Assembly: GCA_025356545.1 (NCBI GenBank)
Contig: JANXSU010000040.1
Span: 1 to 39,072, forward strand
Reading direction: 5' to 3'
DNA from: Comamonadaceae bacterium
GTDB taxonomy: Bacteria; Pseudomonadota; Gammaproteobacteria; Burkholderiales; Burkholderiaceae_C
Length of the DNA: 39,072 bases
The notes beneath the pieces are model-generated. The model was not told the origin of the DNA. It did not search any database and was given only the letters and a program-made list of their open reading frames with translations. A program made the translations under genes and the position numbers. This document shows, piece after piece, positions 23,558-30,812 of this stretch. How positions within the stretch are numbered: the first letter of the stretch is position 1; each line of letters starts with the position of its first letter.

Positions 23558-23788
23558 TGTTTATTTCTTGGGCTGCTTGGATCGCTTGGGTGGCAGCGCG
23601 CTGACGAACGCGCAGCCCAACGCGGCCCAGCGGCGCAAGTCGGCGTCTTCGGCCTGGCCCGTAGAGGCTACAAACACATAGCCCTTCATGGGGTGCCCGG
23701 TGAAGTCCATAGGCCGCACATGCGCTTCTCGCCAATGCCCATGACGCCTTGCAGCTCGTAGCCATGTGCCTGGACGTCGGCTCGCCTT
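23558..23788 (-). pseudogene. C-terminal remnant of a TfoX-like gene, frameshifted
   Basis: On the minus strand the frame from about 23711 reads MDFTGHPMKGYVFVASTGQA, then DLRRWAALG, VSALPPK and a stop near 23563. This resembles the C-terminal part of TfoX/Sxy N-domain proteins (FDMTGRPMKGWV...LARWVARGVAFARSLPPK, from memory). Upstream, a different frame reads YELQGVMGIGEKRM, so a shift of one or two bases lies near 23713-23720. The rest of the gene is missing where the tarD-tail copy begins. The 74-aa frame running through on this strand is not the ancestral one. Confidence 0.5.
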
Positions 23789-23947
23789 CTACCTCGCCAA
23801 CCCCCTCATCTCCCCATACAAATCCGCCTTCCCCTCAAACCCAATCCCCGGCAACGCAGGCAAGGTCACGTAGCCGTCCACCACCTTCACGCCATAAGGA
23901 AACCCACCATAGGGTTGGAACAAATCAGGGTAGGACTCGTTGCCGAC
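23789..23947 (-). pseudogene. Second copy of the 3' end of a D-tartrate dehydratase gene
   Basis: The minus strand encodes GNESYPDLFQPYGGFPYGVK, VVDGYVTLPALPGIGFEGKA and DLYGEMRGLAR with a stop at 23789-23791. This is the last ~51 residues of TarD, differing from the intact gene's tail (24675-24830) at only three residues and about 13 of 147 bases by hand alignment. The upstream join is abrupt, next to the DUF2442 stop codon. It has no start codon and no promoter of its own. It is a gene fragment, not a functional gene. Confidence 0.9.
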
Positions 23948-23950
23948 CAG

Positions 23951-24391
23951 CTACGCCGCCTGCAAGTCGTCCGACTTCCTTGGCCTGCCGCCCCGTTTGC
24001 CGTTTTCCCGCGATGCGGCTGCCTTCACAGCGCTGGTGGTTCGTCCACCCGCTGCGCCGATCTCGGCCATCCATTGCTTGGTGCCCAACACGCCTTTAAC
24101 AAGGCTGGGCACATACAAATCTGCGTCCAGTTTGGGCCAGTGCAAGCCCAGGCCAGAAGCCTGAATTTGGATCGTTCTCAAGTCAGCCACCTTGGCTCCA
24201 ACCAAGCCCTGCGCCTGTTCGACGGGGAATTCGAAGGCGCAGCCATTGTTCAGCTCGACGTGGATGCGTCCCGCCTCATAACGGGCCGCTGTGGCCAGCG
24301 GGCCGCGCGCCAGCAGCCTGCGCCCTTGCTCGGTGGCCTTGGCAAAGTTGACTTCATCAATCAAGTTGGTATGGCGTTTAGGCGTGGTCAT
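23951..24391 (-). CDS. DUF2442 domain protein
   Basis: A 146-aa protein of unknown function. The DUF2442 domain covers about residues 10-80: FAKATEQGRRLLARGPLATA, ARYEAGRIHVELNNGCAFEF and PVEQAQGLVGAKVADLRTIQ. The following GLGLHWPKLDADLYVPSLVK is also typical. A basic C-terminal tail (SRENGKRGGRPRKS) may bind nucleic acid. The start ATG (complement 24389-24391) is chosen over one 11 codons upstream because GGGGAAGC stands before it. It overlaps the end of the DUF4160 gene by 14 bases; these two families are regular neighbours and have been suspected to form a toxin-antitoxin-like pair, which is not proven. It lies between two copies of the tarD tail. Confidence 0.8.
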   Translation of the reverse strand: MTTPKRHTNLIDEVNFAKATEQGRRLLARGPLATAARYEAGRIHVELNNGCAFEFPVEQAQGLVGAKVADLRTIQIQASGLGLHWPKLDADLYVPSLVKGVLGTKQWMAEIGAAGGRTTSAVKAAASRENGKRGGRPRKSDDLQAA

Positions 24392-24622
24392 GAATGCTTC
24401 CCCATGCGGTGCAAAGTTTCGCAATGTGCGCTTGAAGATAGGCCGATATCAGCTTGAGCTGGGCCAAGTTAAATCCGCTGCTGCTCATCAACTGCACTTG
24501 CCCAAGGTCACACAGCAACTCAAATCTGGCATGTTCCTGCACACCCAATACATGCACATGCGGTGGGCGTTTGGAAAAACCACCACGCGCCAACCCTTGA
24601 GGGGCGGTAAGACATTGGGCAT
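24378..24622 (-). pseudogene. DUF4160 gene, apparently frameshifted
   Basis: The minus strand from ATG (complement 24620-24622) reads MPNVLPPLKGWRVVVFPNAH and then loses the family pattern, while the next frame carries on with RPPHVHVLG, EHARFELLCDLGQVQLMSS, GFNLAQLKLISAYLQAH and CTAWGSIHDHA, ending at TAA 24378-24380. The DUF4160 pattern is F-N-HRPPHVHV, so the two halves belong together. The single CGCCCAC at the junction (about 24565-24572) would restore the frame if it were present twice, so loss of one unit of a 7-base tandem repeat explains the break exactly. A product starting at a downstream TTG (24593) would lack the first strand. It overlaps the DUF2442 gene. Confidence 0.7.
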
Positions 24623-24674
24623 AGGAAATTTTAACCCATACGTGCTTAGGTTATATGGACGATTCTAAAAAAAT

Positions 24675-25841
24675 TCACCCCGCCAAGCCCTTCATCTCCC
24701 CATACAAATCCGCCTTCCCCTCAAACCCAATTCCCGGCAGTGCGGGCAGGGTGACGTAACCGTCCACCACCTTCACGCCATCAGGAAAGCCGCCATAGGG
24801 TTGGAACAAATCAGGGTAAGACTCGTTGCCGCCCAACCCCAAGCCTGCCGCAATGGCCAAGGACATTTGATGGCCGCCGTGGGGGATGCAGCGTGATGGC
24901 GACCAGCCGTACTCCTTGAGCATGTCCAGCGTGCGCAGGTACTCGACCAGGCCGTAGCTCAAGGCGCAGTCAAACTGCAGGTAGTCGCGGTCTTTGCGCA
25001 TGCCGCCGTAGCGGATGAGATTGCGTGCATCTTGCATGGAGAATAAATTCTCCCCTGTGGCCAGGGGCCCGGCGTAGCTCTCGCCCAGATGGGCTTGCAG
25101 CTCATAGTCCAGCGGGTCACCCGCTTCTTCGTACCAGAACAGTGGGTACTGGGCCATGGCTTTGCCGTAGGCGATGGCCGTGGGCAAGTCGAAGCGGCCA
25201 TTGGCATCCACCGCGAGTTGCTGGCCGGGCTGCAAGAGCTTGAGCACAGCTTCAATGCGCTCGCAGTCTTCGCCCAGGGTGGCACCGCCGATTTTCATCT
25301 TCACCACCGAGTAGCCGCGCCCCAGGTAGCTGAGCATCTCATCGCGCAGGCCTTGCAGGCCCTTGGTCGGCTGGTAGTAGCCGCCTGCGGCATAGACGAA
25401 GACTTTGGGGTTGGCCGTGCCTGTGCCGTAGCGCTGCGCCAGCAGTTCGTGCAGGGGCAGGCCGGCTATTTTTGCGGTGGCGTCCCACACGGCCATGTCC
25501 AGCGTGCCCACGGCCACCGAGCGCTCGCCGTGGCCGCCGGGTTTTTCGTTGTTCATCATGCAGCCCCAGATTTTGTGGGGGTCGAGGTTGTTGCCTGCGT
25601 CGTCCAGCAGCGAGGCGGGTGCGGCTTCCAGCACGCGGGGGCGGAAACGCTCGCGGATCAACTGGCCCTGGCCGTAACGGCCGTTGGAGTTGAAGCCGTA
25701 GCCGATGACTGGCTTGCCATCACGCACCACGTCGGTGACGACGGCCACCAGGCTGAGCGTCATCTTGGAGAAGTCGATGTAGGCGTTGCGGATGTCGGAC
25801 TTGATGAAGCGCGTGGATTCGAGGATGTCGATGATTTTCAT
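24675..25841 (-). CDS. tarD: D-tartrate dehydratase (enolase superfamily)
   Basis: A 388-aa mandelate racemase/enolase-superfamily enzyme that I match closely to D-tartrate dehydratase of Bradyrhizobium (389 aa), which removes water from D-tartrate to give oxaloacetate. Shared segments include IRNAYIDFSKMTLSLVAVVT, VIGYGFNSNGRYGQGQLIRE, NNEKPGGHGERSVAVGTLDM, and GYSVVKMKIGG with the catalytic lysine. Metal ligands fit AVDANGRFD, WYEEAGDPLDY and ATGENLFS; the catalytic histidine is in CIPHGGHQMS. All key residues appear present. The AhpD-like gene lies 35 bases upstream on the same strand, and a diverged copy of this gene's tail lies 730 bases downstream. Confidence 0.93.
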   Translation of the reverse strand: MKIIDILESTRFIKSDIRNAYIDFSKMTLSLVAVVTDVVRDGKPVIGYGFNSNGRYGQGQLIRERFRPRVLEAAPASLLDDAGNNLDPHKIWGCMMNNEKPGGHGERSVAVGTLDMAVWDATAKIAGLPLHELLAQRYGTGTANPKVFVYAAGGYYQPTKGLQGLRDEMLSYLGRGYSVVKMKIGGATLGEDCERIEAVLKLLQPGQQLAVDANGRFDLPTAIAYGKAMAQYPLFWYEEAGDPLDYELQAHLGESYAGPLATGENLFSMQDARNLIRYGGMRKDRDYLQFDCALSYGLVEYLRTLDMLKEYGWSPSRCIPHGGHQMSLAIAAGLGLGGNESYPDLFQPYGGFPDGVKVVDGYVTLPALPGIGFEGKADLYGEMKGLAG

Positions 25842-25876
25842 GATGGGCTTCGCGGGGTGGGGAGGGCTTGCTTGGT

Positions 25877-26425
25877 CTATGACGCTTCGGGCGACACGCC
25901 CAGCGCCACCAAAAACCGAGCCACCATGTTGTAGGTGGCAATCGCGCTGGTGAGTTCGACGATTTGTGTGGTGTCGAAGTGCGCGCGCAGGGCGTCAAAT
26001 ACTTCGTCGCTGACTTTCACGTCCAGCGTCATTTGCGCGGCGTAGCGGATCACCAGCGTCTCGATCGGGCCTAGCGATGGGTCAGAGGGGATGCCGCGCG
26101 GGTCGGCCTTGGCAAAGGTGTTGAGGGCATCCAACTGGGCTTGCGTGCCGCCAGCTTTCAGAAAGTCGGGCGCGTGGTGCTTGTACTCGTAGCTTGCGCC
26201 GGTCAGCAGGGCCACGGTGCAGATGCCCAGCTCGCGCAGCATGGGGCTGGTGGGTAGCTCAGATCGCACGGCCTTGAGGTACACGTTCCACCCGCGTGCC
26301 AGCGGCTCGCTCCACAGCAGGGCTTTGTCCAGGTTGATGAAGGTGCCGCCTCGGCGCGCCAGGATGGCGTCTACCAGCTCTTGCGGTTGATGTTTGAGGG
26401 CGGGGGTCCAGTCGGGGATGCGCAT
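25877..26425 (-). CDS. Carboxymuconolactone decarboxylase/AhpD-like protein
   Basis: A 182-aa all-helical protein of the CMD/AhpD-like superfamily. The conserved block is LRELGICTVALLTGASYEYK followed by HHAPDF; the C-x-x-C of peroxidase-type AhpD is absent, so a redox role is unlikely and a decarboxylase or isomerase-like role is possible. The substrate is unknown. It precedes tarD by 35 bases on the same strand, so the pair may act in the same hydroxy-acid pathway; this is guilt by association. It is divergent from dapF, with 55 bases between the starts. Confidence 0.82.
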   Translation of the reverse strand: MRIPDWTPALKHQPQELVDAILARRGGTFINLDKALLWSEPLARGWNVYLKAVRSELPTSPMLRELGICTVALLTGASYEYKHHAPDFLKAGGTQAQLDALNTFAKADPRGIPSDPSLGPIETLVIRYAAQMTLDVKVSDEVFDALRAHFDTTQIVELTSAIATYNMVARFLVALGVSPEAS

Positions 26426-26466
26426 GGGGGGCTTTCTGAATAACGAAGAAGAACCGAATATAAGCG

Positions 26467-26480
26467 GATAATTTCACGCC
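26467..26480 (+). promoter_or_regulatory. -10-like element directly in front of dapF (possible leaderless start)
   Basis: GATAAT (26467-26472) ends 8 bases before ATG 26481, with no Shine-Dalgarno sequence between. A transcript from this box would start at about the ATG. No good -35 hexamer is seen. Confidence 0.4.
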
Positions 26481-27380
26481 ATGCGAATCCGATTTACCAA
26501 GATGCAGGGCGCGGGCAACGACTTTGTGGTGCTCGACGAAACCCGTGGGCGTTTGGGTCTGAGCACCGCGCAATACCGCTACCTGGCAGACCGCCACTTT
26601 GGCGTGGGCGCGGACCAGATTTTGACGGTGCGGCCCAGCCCAGCCAATGCCGTTGATAGTGGGGTCGACTTTGAGTACCTGATCCACAACGCCGATGGTG
26701 GCGAGGTAGAGCAATGCGGCAATGGCGCACGCTGTTTTGCCCGCTATGTGCGCGACCGTGGCCTCACCACCCAAAACACCATTCGCGTGCAGACTTTGAG
26801 CGGCGTGATCGAGCTGCGCCTCAACCCTGATGGCCGTGTGACGGTGGACATGGGCGCGCCTATTTTTGATTTGTCCCGCATTCCGTTTGACGCGACCGGG
26901 TTGACCCCGCAAGCGCAAGGTTCATGGTGTTTATGGCCGCTAGAGCACAAAAACAGTCCACAAGCAGCTCCTGTTTTTATAGCAACTCTGTCGATGGGTA
27001 ACCCCCACGCCGTGCTGCTGGTGGACGATGTGGATACGGCGCCGGTGGCCGAACTTGGCCCCATCATCGAGCAGCACCCGCGCTTTACGCGCCGCGTGAA
27101 CGCAGGTTTCATGCAAGTGCTGGACCGCAGCCACATCCGCCTGCGGGTGTATGAACGCGGCGCGGGGGAGACGCTGGCCTGCGGCACGGGGGCGTGTGCC
27201 GCCGTGGTGGCAGGTATTCGCTTGGGCCTGCTGGACGCGCGGGTGGACGTGCAAACGCGCGGCGGCCTGCTGACGATTGAGTGGGCCGGCCACAGCGGCG
27301 ACACGCCAGCCGCTGTGTTGATGACCGGCCCGGCGCAAGCCGTTTTTGACGGCGAAATCGATTTACCTGAACGGATATGA
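26481..27380 (+). CDS. dapF: Diaminopimelate epimerase
   Basis: Converts LL- to meso-diaminopimelate for lysine and peptidoglycan synthesis, cytoplasmic. The product is 299 aa. The two catalytic cysteines are C79 in [18 protein letters not shown] and C234 in [15 protein letters not shown]; the N-terminus [17 protein letters not shown] and [14 protein letters not shown] are conserved. Between about residues 151 and 168 the protein carries [17 protein letters not shown], which is encoded by an inverted copy of the GCTAT/ATAGC element (26933-26983) in frame. The normal enzyme has a variable linker there between its two halves. The stop overlaps the DUF484 start (ATGA). Confidence 0.95.
   Translation: MRIRFTKMQGAGNDFVVLDETRGRLGLSTAQYRYLADRHFGVGADQILTVRPSPANAVDSGVDFEYLIHNADGGEVEQCGNGARCFARYVRDRGLTTQNTIRVQTLSGVIELRLNPDGRVTVDMGAPIFDLSRIPFDATGLTPQAQGSWCLWPLEHKNSPQAAPVFIATLSMGNPHAVLLVDDVDTAPVAELGPIIEQHPRFTRRVNAGFMQVLDRSHIRLRVYERGAGETLACGTGACAAVVAGIRLGLLDARVDVQTRGGLLTIEWAGHSGDTPAAVLMTGPAQAVFDGEIDLPERI
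26933..26983 (-). repeat. GCTAT/ATAGC element, copy inside dapF
   Basis: On the minus strand from 26983: GCTATAAAAACAGGAGCTGC, then TTGTGG and later GCTCTAGCGGCC. It shares GCTAT(n)AGCTGCTTGTG with the copy at 29771. It has no stop in the dapF frame. Confidence 0.75.
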
Positions 27381-28069
27381 CTATGAGCAACACCCACCTG
27401 AATCCCATGACCGAAGACGACATTGCCAACTACTTAGGCAACTACCCCGAGTTTTTCGAGCGCCACGCCGAACTGTTAGCTGCCATCCACCTGACCAGTC
27501 CGCACAGCCGTCGCACCGTGAGTCTGCAAGAGCGTCAAGCGGAGATGCTGCGCGACAAAATTCGCCTGTTGGAAGGGCGCATCATGGAGATGATTCGTCA
27601 TGGCAATGACAACCTGGGCCTGTCGGACAAGCTGTTGCGCTGGGCTCGGGATTTGTTCCTCGCGCATGAGGCACTCACTTTGCCTGAGCAAATTGCCAAC
27701 ACCATTGTGAGCCAGTTTTCGGTGCCCCAAGTCGCCATTCGGGTATGGGATGTGGCGGCTGCGTTTGCCAGCGCCGGGTTTGCCCAGGGGGTGAGCGATG
27801 ACACACGCGTGTTTGCCAGCTCGCTGCATGAGCCCTTTTGTGGTGTGAACTCGGGTTTTGAAGCCGTCAGTTGGTTGGCGCAACCGGAACAAGCTGTTTC
27901 GGTGGCCTTGTTGCCTCTGCGTGGCCTGGATGCCACGGGTGCGCCCTGTGCTTTCGGCCTGCTGGTGTTGGCCTCACCCGATGCCCAGCGCTTCAACAGC
28001 ACCATGGGCACGGATTTCCTGCAACGCATTGCCGAAATGGCCAGCGCGACGCTGTCCCGGCTGAGGTAA
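27377..28069 (+). CDS. DUF484 family protein
   Basis: A 230-aa protein of the DUF484 family, which is regularly found between dapF and xerC in proteobacteria and has a GAF-like C-terminal half; its function is unknown. Family features are the N-terminal [19 protein letters not shown], the basic/coiled segment [20 protein letters not shown] (about residues 47-66), and the GAF-like LLPLRG and [30 protein letters not shown] 27377 overlaps the dapF stop by four bases; another ATG at 27383 is possible. The xerC start follows 4 bases after the stop, so dapF, this gene and xerC look like one operon. Confidence 0.88.
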   Translation: MTMSNTHLNPMTEDDIANYLGNYPEFFERHAELLAAIHLTSPHSRRTVSLQERQAEMLRDKIRLLEGRIMEMIRHGNDNLGLSDKLLRWARDLFLAHEALTLPEQIANTIVSQFSVPQVAIRVWDVAAAFASAGFAQGVSDDTRVFASSLHEPFCGVNSGFEAVSWLAQPEQAVSVALLPLRGLDATGAPCAFGLLVLASPDAQRFNSTMGTDFLQRIAEMASATLSRLR

Positions 28070-28073
28070 GCCT

Positions 28074-29102
28074 GTGAGCCACGCGCAATTCCCCGCCGGG
28101 CCGCCCCAAGGGGAATTAGCTCCCATGGGGGGCAGCGCAGCACACGAAGTGGCAAGCGTGGGGGCCATAACTGAGCGGTATTTGGAGCACGTCCGCGTTG
28201 AAAAACGCTTGGCGCAGCGCACCGTTGAGCTCTATGCGCTGGACTTGCAAAAGCTTCAGCACTTCGCCGCGCAGGCCGGGGTCGAACTCCTCCAGGTGCA
28301 AAACACCCACATTCGCCGCTGGGTGGCGCAGATGCACAGCGCCGGGCGCAGTGGGCGCGGCATTGCCCTGATTCTCTCGGGCTGGCGTGGGTTGTATGCC
28401 TGGTTGGGGTGCGAGGGGCTCATTGCCAGCAACCCGGTGCAAGACGTGCGAGCGCCCAAGGTCGCGCGCCCTTTGCCCAAGGCACTGGGGGTGGATGAGG
28501 CGGTGCAGTTGGCTGCATTTCATTCAGACAGTACCGACCCCTGGCTGGAGGCGCGGGACGCGGCGATGGTGGAGCTGCTCTACGGCAGCGGTTTGCGCGT
28601 CTCAGAGTTGACCGGGCTGGACACCGTGGCCAGTGCCAGCGCACAGGGATGGGTGGACTTGCAGGCTGCCGAAGTGCATGTGTTGGGCAAAGGGGGTAAG
28701 CGACGCACCGTGCCTGTGGGGCGCGAGGCCTTGAGTGCTCTTCAGCGTTGGCTGGCACTGCGGGCGCAGGTGCTGACGGTTTCAGGGGTGGGGCAAAACG
28801 ATGCCGCTCCAGCACTGTTCATTGGCCGTTACGGCACGCGCTTGACGGCTCAGTCCGTCTGGCAACGCCTTAAGCGCCGTAGTCTGCAAGCCGGGCTGGC
28901 CACGCCGGTGCATCCGCACATGCTGCGCCATTCATTTGCCAGCCATGTGTTGCAGTCCAGCAGCGACCTGCGCGCGGTGCAGGAGTTGCTGGGGCACGCC
29001 AACATCAGCACCACTCAGGTGTACACGCGGCTGGATTTTCAGCATCTGGCTAAAACCTATGATGCCGCTCACCCCCGTGCGCGGCTCAAGGGGCCGCGCT
29101 GA
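28074..29102 (+). CDS. xerC: Site-specific tyrosine recombinase XerC
   Basis: Resolves chromosome dimers at dif with XerD. The product is up to 342 aa from GTG 28074. The SAM-like N-terminal DNA-binding domain begins at ITERYLEHVRVEKRLAQRTV. Catalytic residues are R175 (GSGLRVSELTGL), the lysine in LGKGGKRRTVPV, HPHMLRHSF (H-x-x-R), the LLGHANISTTQVYTRL histidine and nucleophile Y317. The first ~30 residues (FPAGPPQGELAPMGGSAAHE) are encoded by a GC-rich dispersed repeat, so the functional start could be ATG 28125 or a later GTG; E. coli XerC is 298 aa, consistent with a later start. The 3' end overlaps an opposing small gene by 34 bases. Confidence 0.93.
   Translation: MSHAQFPAGPPQGELAPMGGSAAHEVASVGAITERYLEHVRVEKRLAQRTVELYALDLQKLQHFAAQAGVELLQVQNTHIRRWVAQMHSAGRSGRGIALILSGWRGLYAWLGCEGLIASNPVQDVRAPKVARPLPKALGVDEAVQLAAFHSDSTDPWLEARDAAMVELLYGSGLRVSELTGLDTVASASAQGWVDLQAAEVHVLGKGGKRRTVPVGREALSALQRWLALRAQVLTVSGVGQNDAAPALFIGRYGTRLTAQSVWQRLKRRSLQAGLATPVHPHMLRHSFASHVLQSSSDLRAVQELLGHANISTTQVYTRLDFQHLAKTYDAAHPRARLKGPR
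28091..28166 (+). repeat. GC-rich dispersed repeat at the 5' end of xerC
   Basis: The stretch begins CCCCGCCGGGCCGCCCCAAG and contains GGGGGGCAGCGCAGCACACG then AAGTGGCAAGCGTGGGGGCC. I recognise this CCGGGCCGCCCCAAGGGG...GGGGGCAGCG...CGAAGTG...GCGTGGGGG pattern as a common intergenic repeat of Comamonadaceae genomes. Here it lies between DUF484 and the conserved start of XerC and reads through in frame. Confidence 0.6.
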
Positions 29103-29458
29103 AGTGAAAGCTGCACGGCATCGGACATTTGTATCAGGTGTTGGGACCATGCCGCTTCGAAGTCTTCCCAGATGCGTTGTTCTGCGTCGATATGGGCCAA
29201 GGCCAGGATCAAGTAAGACTGCTGGGCTTTGACCAAGGCCCCCAGTAGGGTGGACATCTCAGTCTCCAAAGTCACTTTCTCGCTCTGGTTAAAACGCCTG
29301 ACCTGCTTGAGTTCGGTCACGCTCAGATGATCAGCAAGAGCGAGGGATGTGGCCGACATCGGCGCAGGGCGCAAGCAGTCTCTTGAGATGGCGAGCAGCG
29401 TGTCTATTTCAAAGGCGCTACCCCGCCCGGAGGAGGATGGGTTGATGTCTGTCTGCAT
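29069..29458 (-). CDS. Small hypothetical protein, mainly helical
   Basis: A 129-aa protein that I do not recognise. The start ATG (complement 29456-29458) is chosen over an upstream one because CGGAGACC (29464-29471 complement) precedes it, giving N-terminus MQTDINPSSSGRGSAFEIDT. The rest is rich in Leu, Ala, Gln and Glu (LSVTELKQVRRFNQSEKVTL, LLGALVKAQQSYLILALAHI) and ends EDFEAAWSQHLIQMS-rich, suggesting long amphipathic helices; phasin-like proteins look broadly like this, but I would not assign it. No signal peptide or membrane segment. It lies convergent with xerC (34-base overlap) and divergent from rlmI with about 96 bases between. Confidence 0.6.
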   Translation of the reverse strand: MQTDINPSSSGRGSAFEIDTLLAISRDCLRPAPMSATSLALADHLSVTELKQVRRFNQSEKVTLETEMSTLLGALVKAQQSYLILALAHIDAEQRIWEDFEAAWSQHLIQMSDAVQLSLQRGPLSRARG

Positions 29459-29540
29459 GTTGGTCTCCGATTTTTGTTCTTGAACGACGCAGTACATTGA
29501 ATTTATCCCGCCACAGCCCAGGCAGTCCTCGGAAAAAGCC

Positions 29541-29554
29541 GACAATTCCCCCTC
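29541..29554 (+). promoter_or_regulatory. -10-like element directly in front of rlmI (possible leaderless start)
   Basis: GACAAT (29541-29546) ends 8 bases before ATG 29555, and the spacer TCCCCCTC is the opposite of a Shine-Dalgarno sequence. Confidence 0.35.
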
Positions 29555-30763
29555 ATGAAAACCATTCGCCTAAAAGAAGGCAAAGAGCGCTCGCTCTTGC
29601 GCCGCCATCCCTGGATTTTTGAATCCGCCATCGCGCGGGGCGGAGCCGATGCGGGCGAGACGGTGCGAGTGGAGTCGCACGAAGGCGCATTCCTGGCCTG
29701 GGCCGCTTTCAGCCCAGCTTCCAAAATTCGGGCGCGGGCTTGGAGTTTTGATGAATCTCAGCATATAGACGCTACTTTTTTAATAGCTGCTTGTGCAAGC
29801 TCTATAAAGGCTAGAGAGCGATTTGATATAAAAAGTGACGGCTTGAGGTTGATCCACGGCGAATCTGACGGCCTGCCTGGATTGATCGTTGACCGCTACG
29901 GCGACACACTGGTGGCGCAGTTTCTCTCCAGTGGAGCCGAGCGCTGGAAAGACGTGCTGGCCGATGCGCTTTTGGCGCAGACCGGTTTGACTCAGCTCTA
30001 TGAGCGCTCCGACGCTAGCTCACGTGGCCTGGAGGGTCTGCCTGAGGCCAAAGGTTGGCTGCGTGGTGAGGGTAAGGTTGAATTGGCCTTGCGCGAACAC
30101 GACTGGCAACTCGGCCTCAGCATTGAAGAGGGCCACAAGACCGGCTTTTATCTGGATCAACGCGACAGCCGCAAGAGGTTTGCCGACTATGCGCAGCGCT
30201 TGAATTTTGAACGCGTGCTCAATTGCTATTGCTACACCGGGGGCTTCACGGTGGCGGCGCTCACTGGCATGCGCGCGGCCGGGTTTGCCGTCGGTGCGGG
30301 GCACGTGACCTCGATCGATTCCTCCGGCCCGGCGCTGGCGCGCGCGGCTGCCAATGTGGCGCTCAATGGCTTTGAGGCCTCACGCGCGAGTTTCATGGAC
30401 GCCGATGTCAACGCCTCGCTGCGCCAATTTATCGAGCAGGGACGCACGTTTGATGCCATCGTATTGGACCCGCCGAAGTTCGCGCCCACCGCCGCCCATG
30501 CCGAGCGCGCCGCCCGCGCCTATAAGGACATCAATCGCCTGGCCTTCAAGCTCTTGGCCCCCGGCGGCGTGCTTTTCACCTACTCCTGCTCAGGCGGCAT
30601 CAGTGCCGACCTGTTCCACAAAATCGTCGCCTCCGCCGGTATTGACGCGGGCGTGGACGGTTTCATCACCGAGCGCATGGGCGGCGCGCCCGACCACCCC
30701 ATGACCATCAACTTCCCCGAGGGCGAGTACCTGAAGGGCTTGGTGGTGATGCGGCGGGCGTGA
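29555..30763 (+). CDS. rlmI: 23S rRNA (cytosine-C5) methyltransferase, RlmI-like
   Basis: Class I SAM-dependent methyltransferase of the RlmI family, which methylates C1962 of 23S rRNA; 402 aa. An N-terminal PUA domain (KTIRLKEGKERSLLRRHPWI; ESHEGAFLAWAAFSP) is followed by LIHGESDGLPGLIVDRYGD, the EEGHKTGFYLDQRDSRKRFA hinge, the SAM site VLNCYCYTGGFTVAA, the DPPKFAP motif and FTYSCSGGI with the expected cysteine. Residues about 73-94 (LIAACASSIKARERFDIKSD region) are encoded by a GCTAT/ATAGC element (29771-29834), in a linker between PUA and the next domain. The region is AT-richer than its surroundings. Start ATG 29555 gives the normal N-terminus although no Shine-Dalgarno is present. Confidence 0.92.
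   Translation: MKTIRLKEGKERSLLRRHPWIFESAIARGGADAGETVRVESHEGAFLAWAAFSPASKIRARAWSFDESQHIDATFLIAACASSIKARERFDIKSDGLRLIHGESDGLPGLIVDRYGDTLVAQFLSSGAERWKDVLADALLAQTGLTQLYERSDASSRGLEGLPEAKGWLRGEGKVELALREHDWQLGLSIEEGHKTGFYLDQRDSRKRFADYAQRLNFERVLNCYCYTGGFTVAALTGMRAAGFAVGAGHVTSIDSSGPALARAAANVALNGFEASRASFMDADVNASLRQFIEQGRTFDAIVLDPPKFAPTAAHAERAARAYKDINRLAFKLLAPGGVLFTYSCSGGISADLFHKIVASAGIDAGVDGFITERMGGAPDHPMTINFPEGEYLKGLVVMRRA
29771..29834 (+). repeat. GCTAT/ATAGC element, copy inside rlmI
   Basis: GCTACTTTTTTAATAGCTGC (29771-29790) continues TTGTGCAAGC and then GGCTAGAGAGCGATTTGATA (29809-29828). It is the most complete in-gene copy, about 64 bases. It reads without a stop in the rlmI frame. Confidence 0.75.
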
Positions 30764-30812
30764 TCCCCGCTAAACTCCCCCCTCTTTCCTGTTTAAGCGA
30801 GTCCCACATCCC

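Noticed and set aside
23915-24457. 180-codon plus-strand frame across the DUF2442 gene
   Set aside because: The minus strand gives a recognisable DUF2442 protein with a start signal; the plus frame has no recognisable pattern.
25089-25934. 281-codon open frame on the plus strand opposite tarD
   Set aside because: Antisense shadow of tarD; tarD has complete catalytic motifs and this frame has none.
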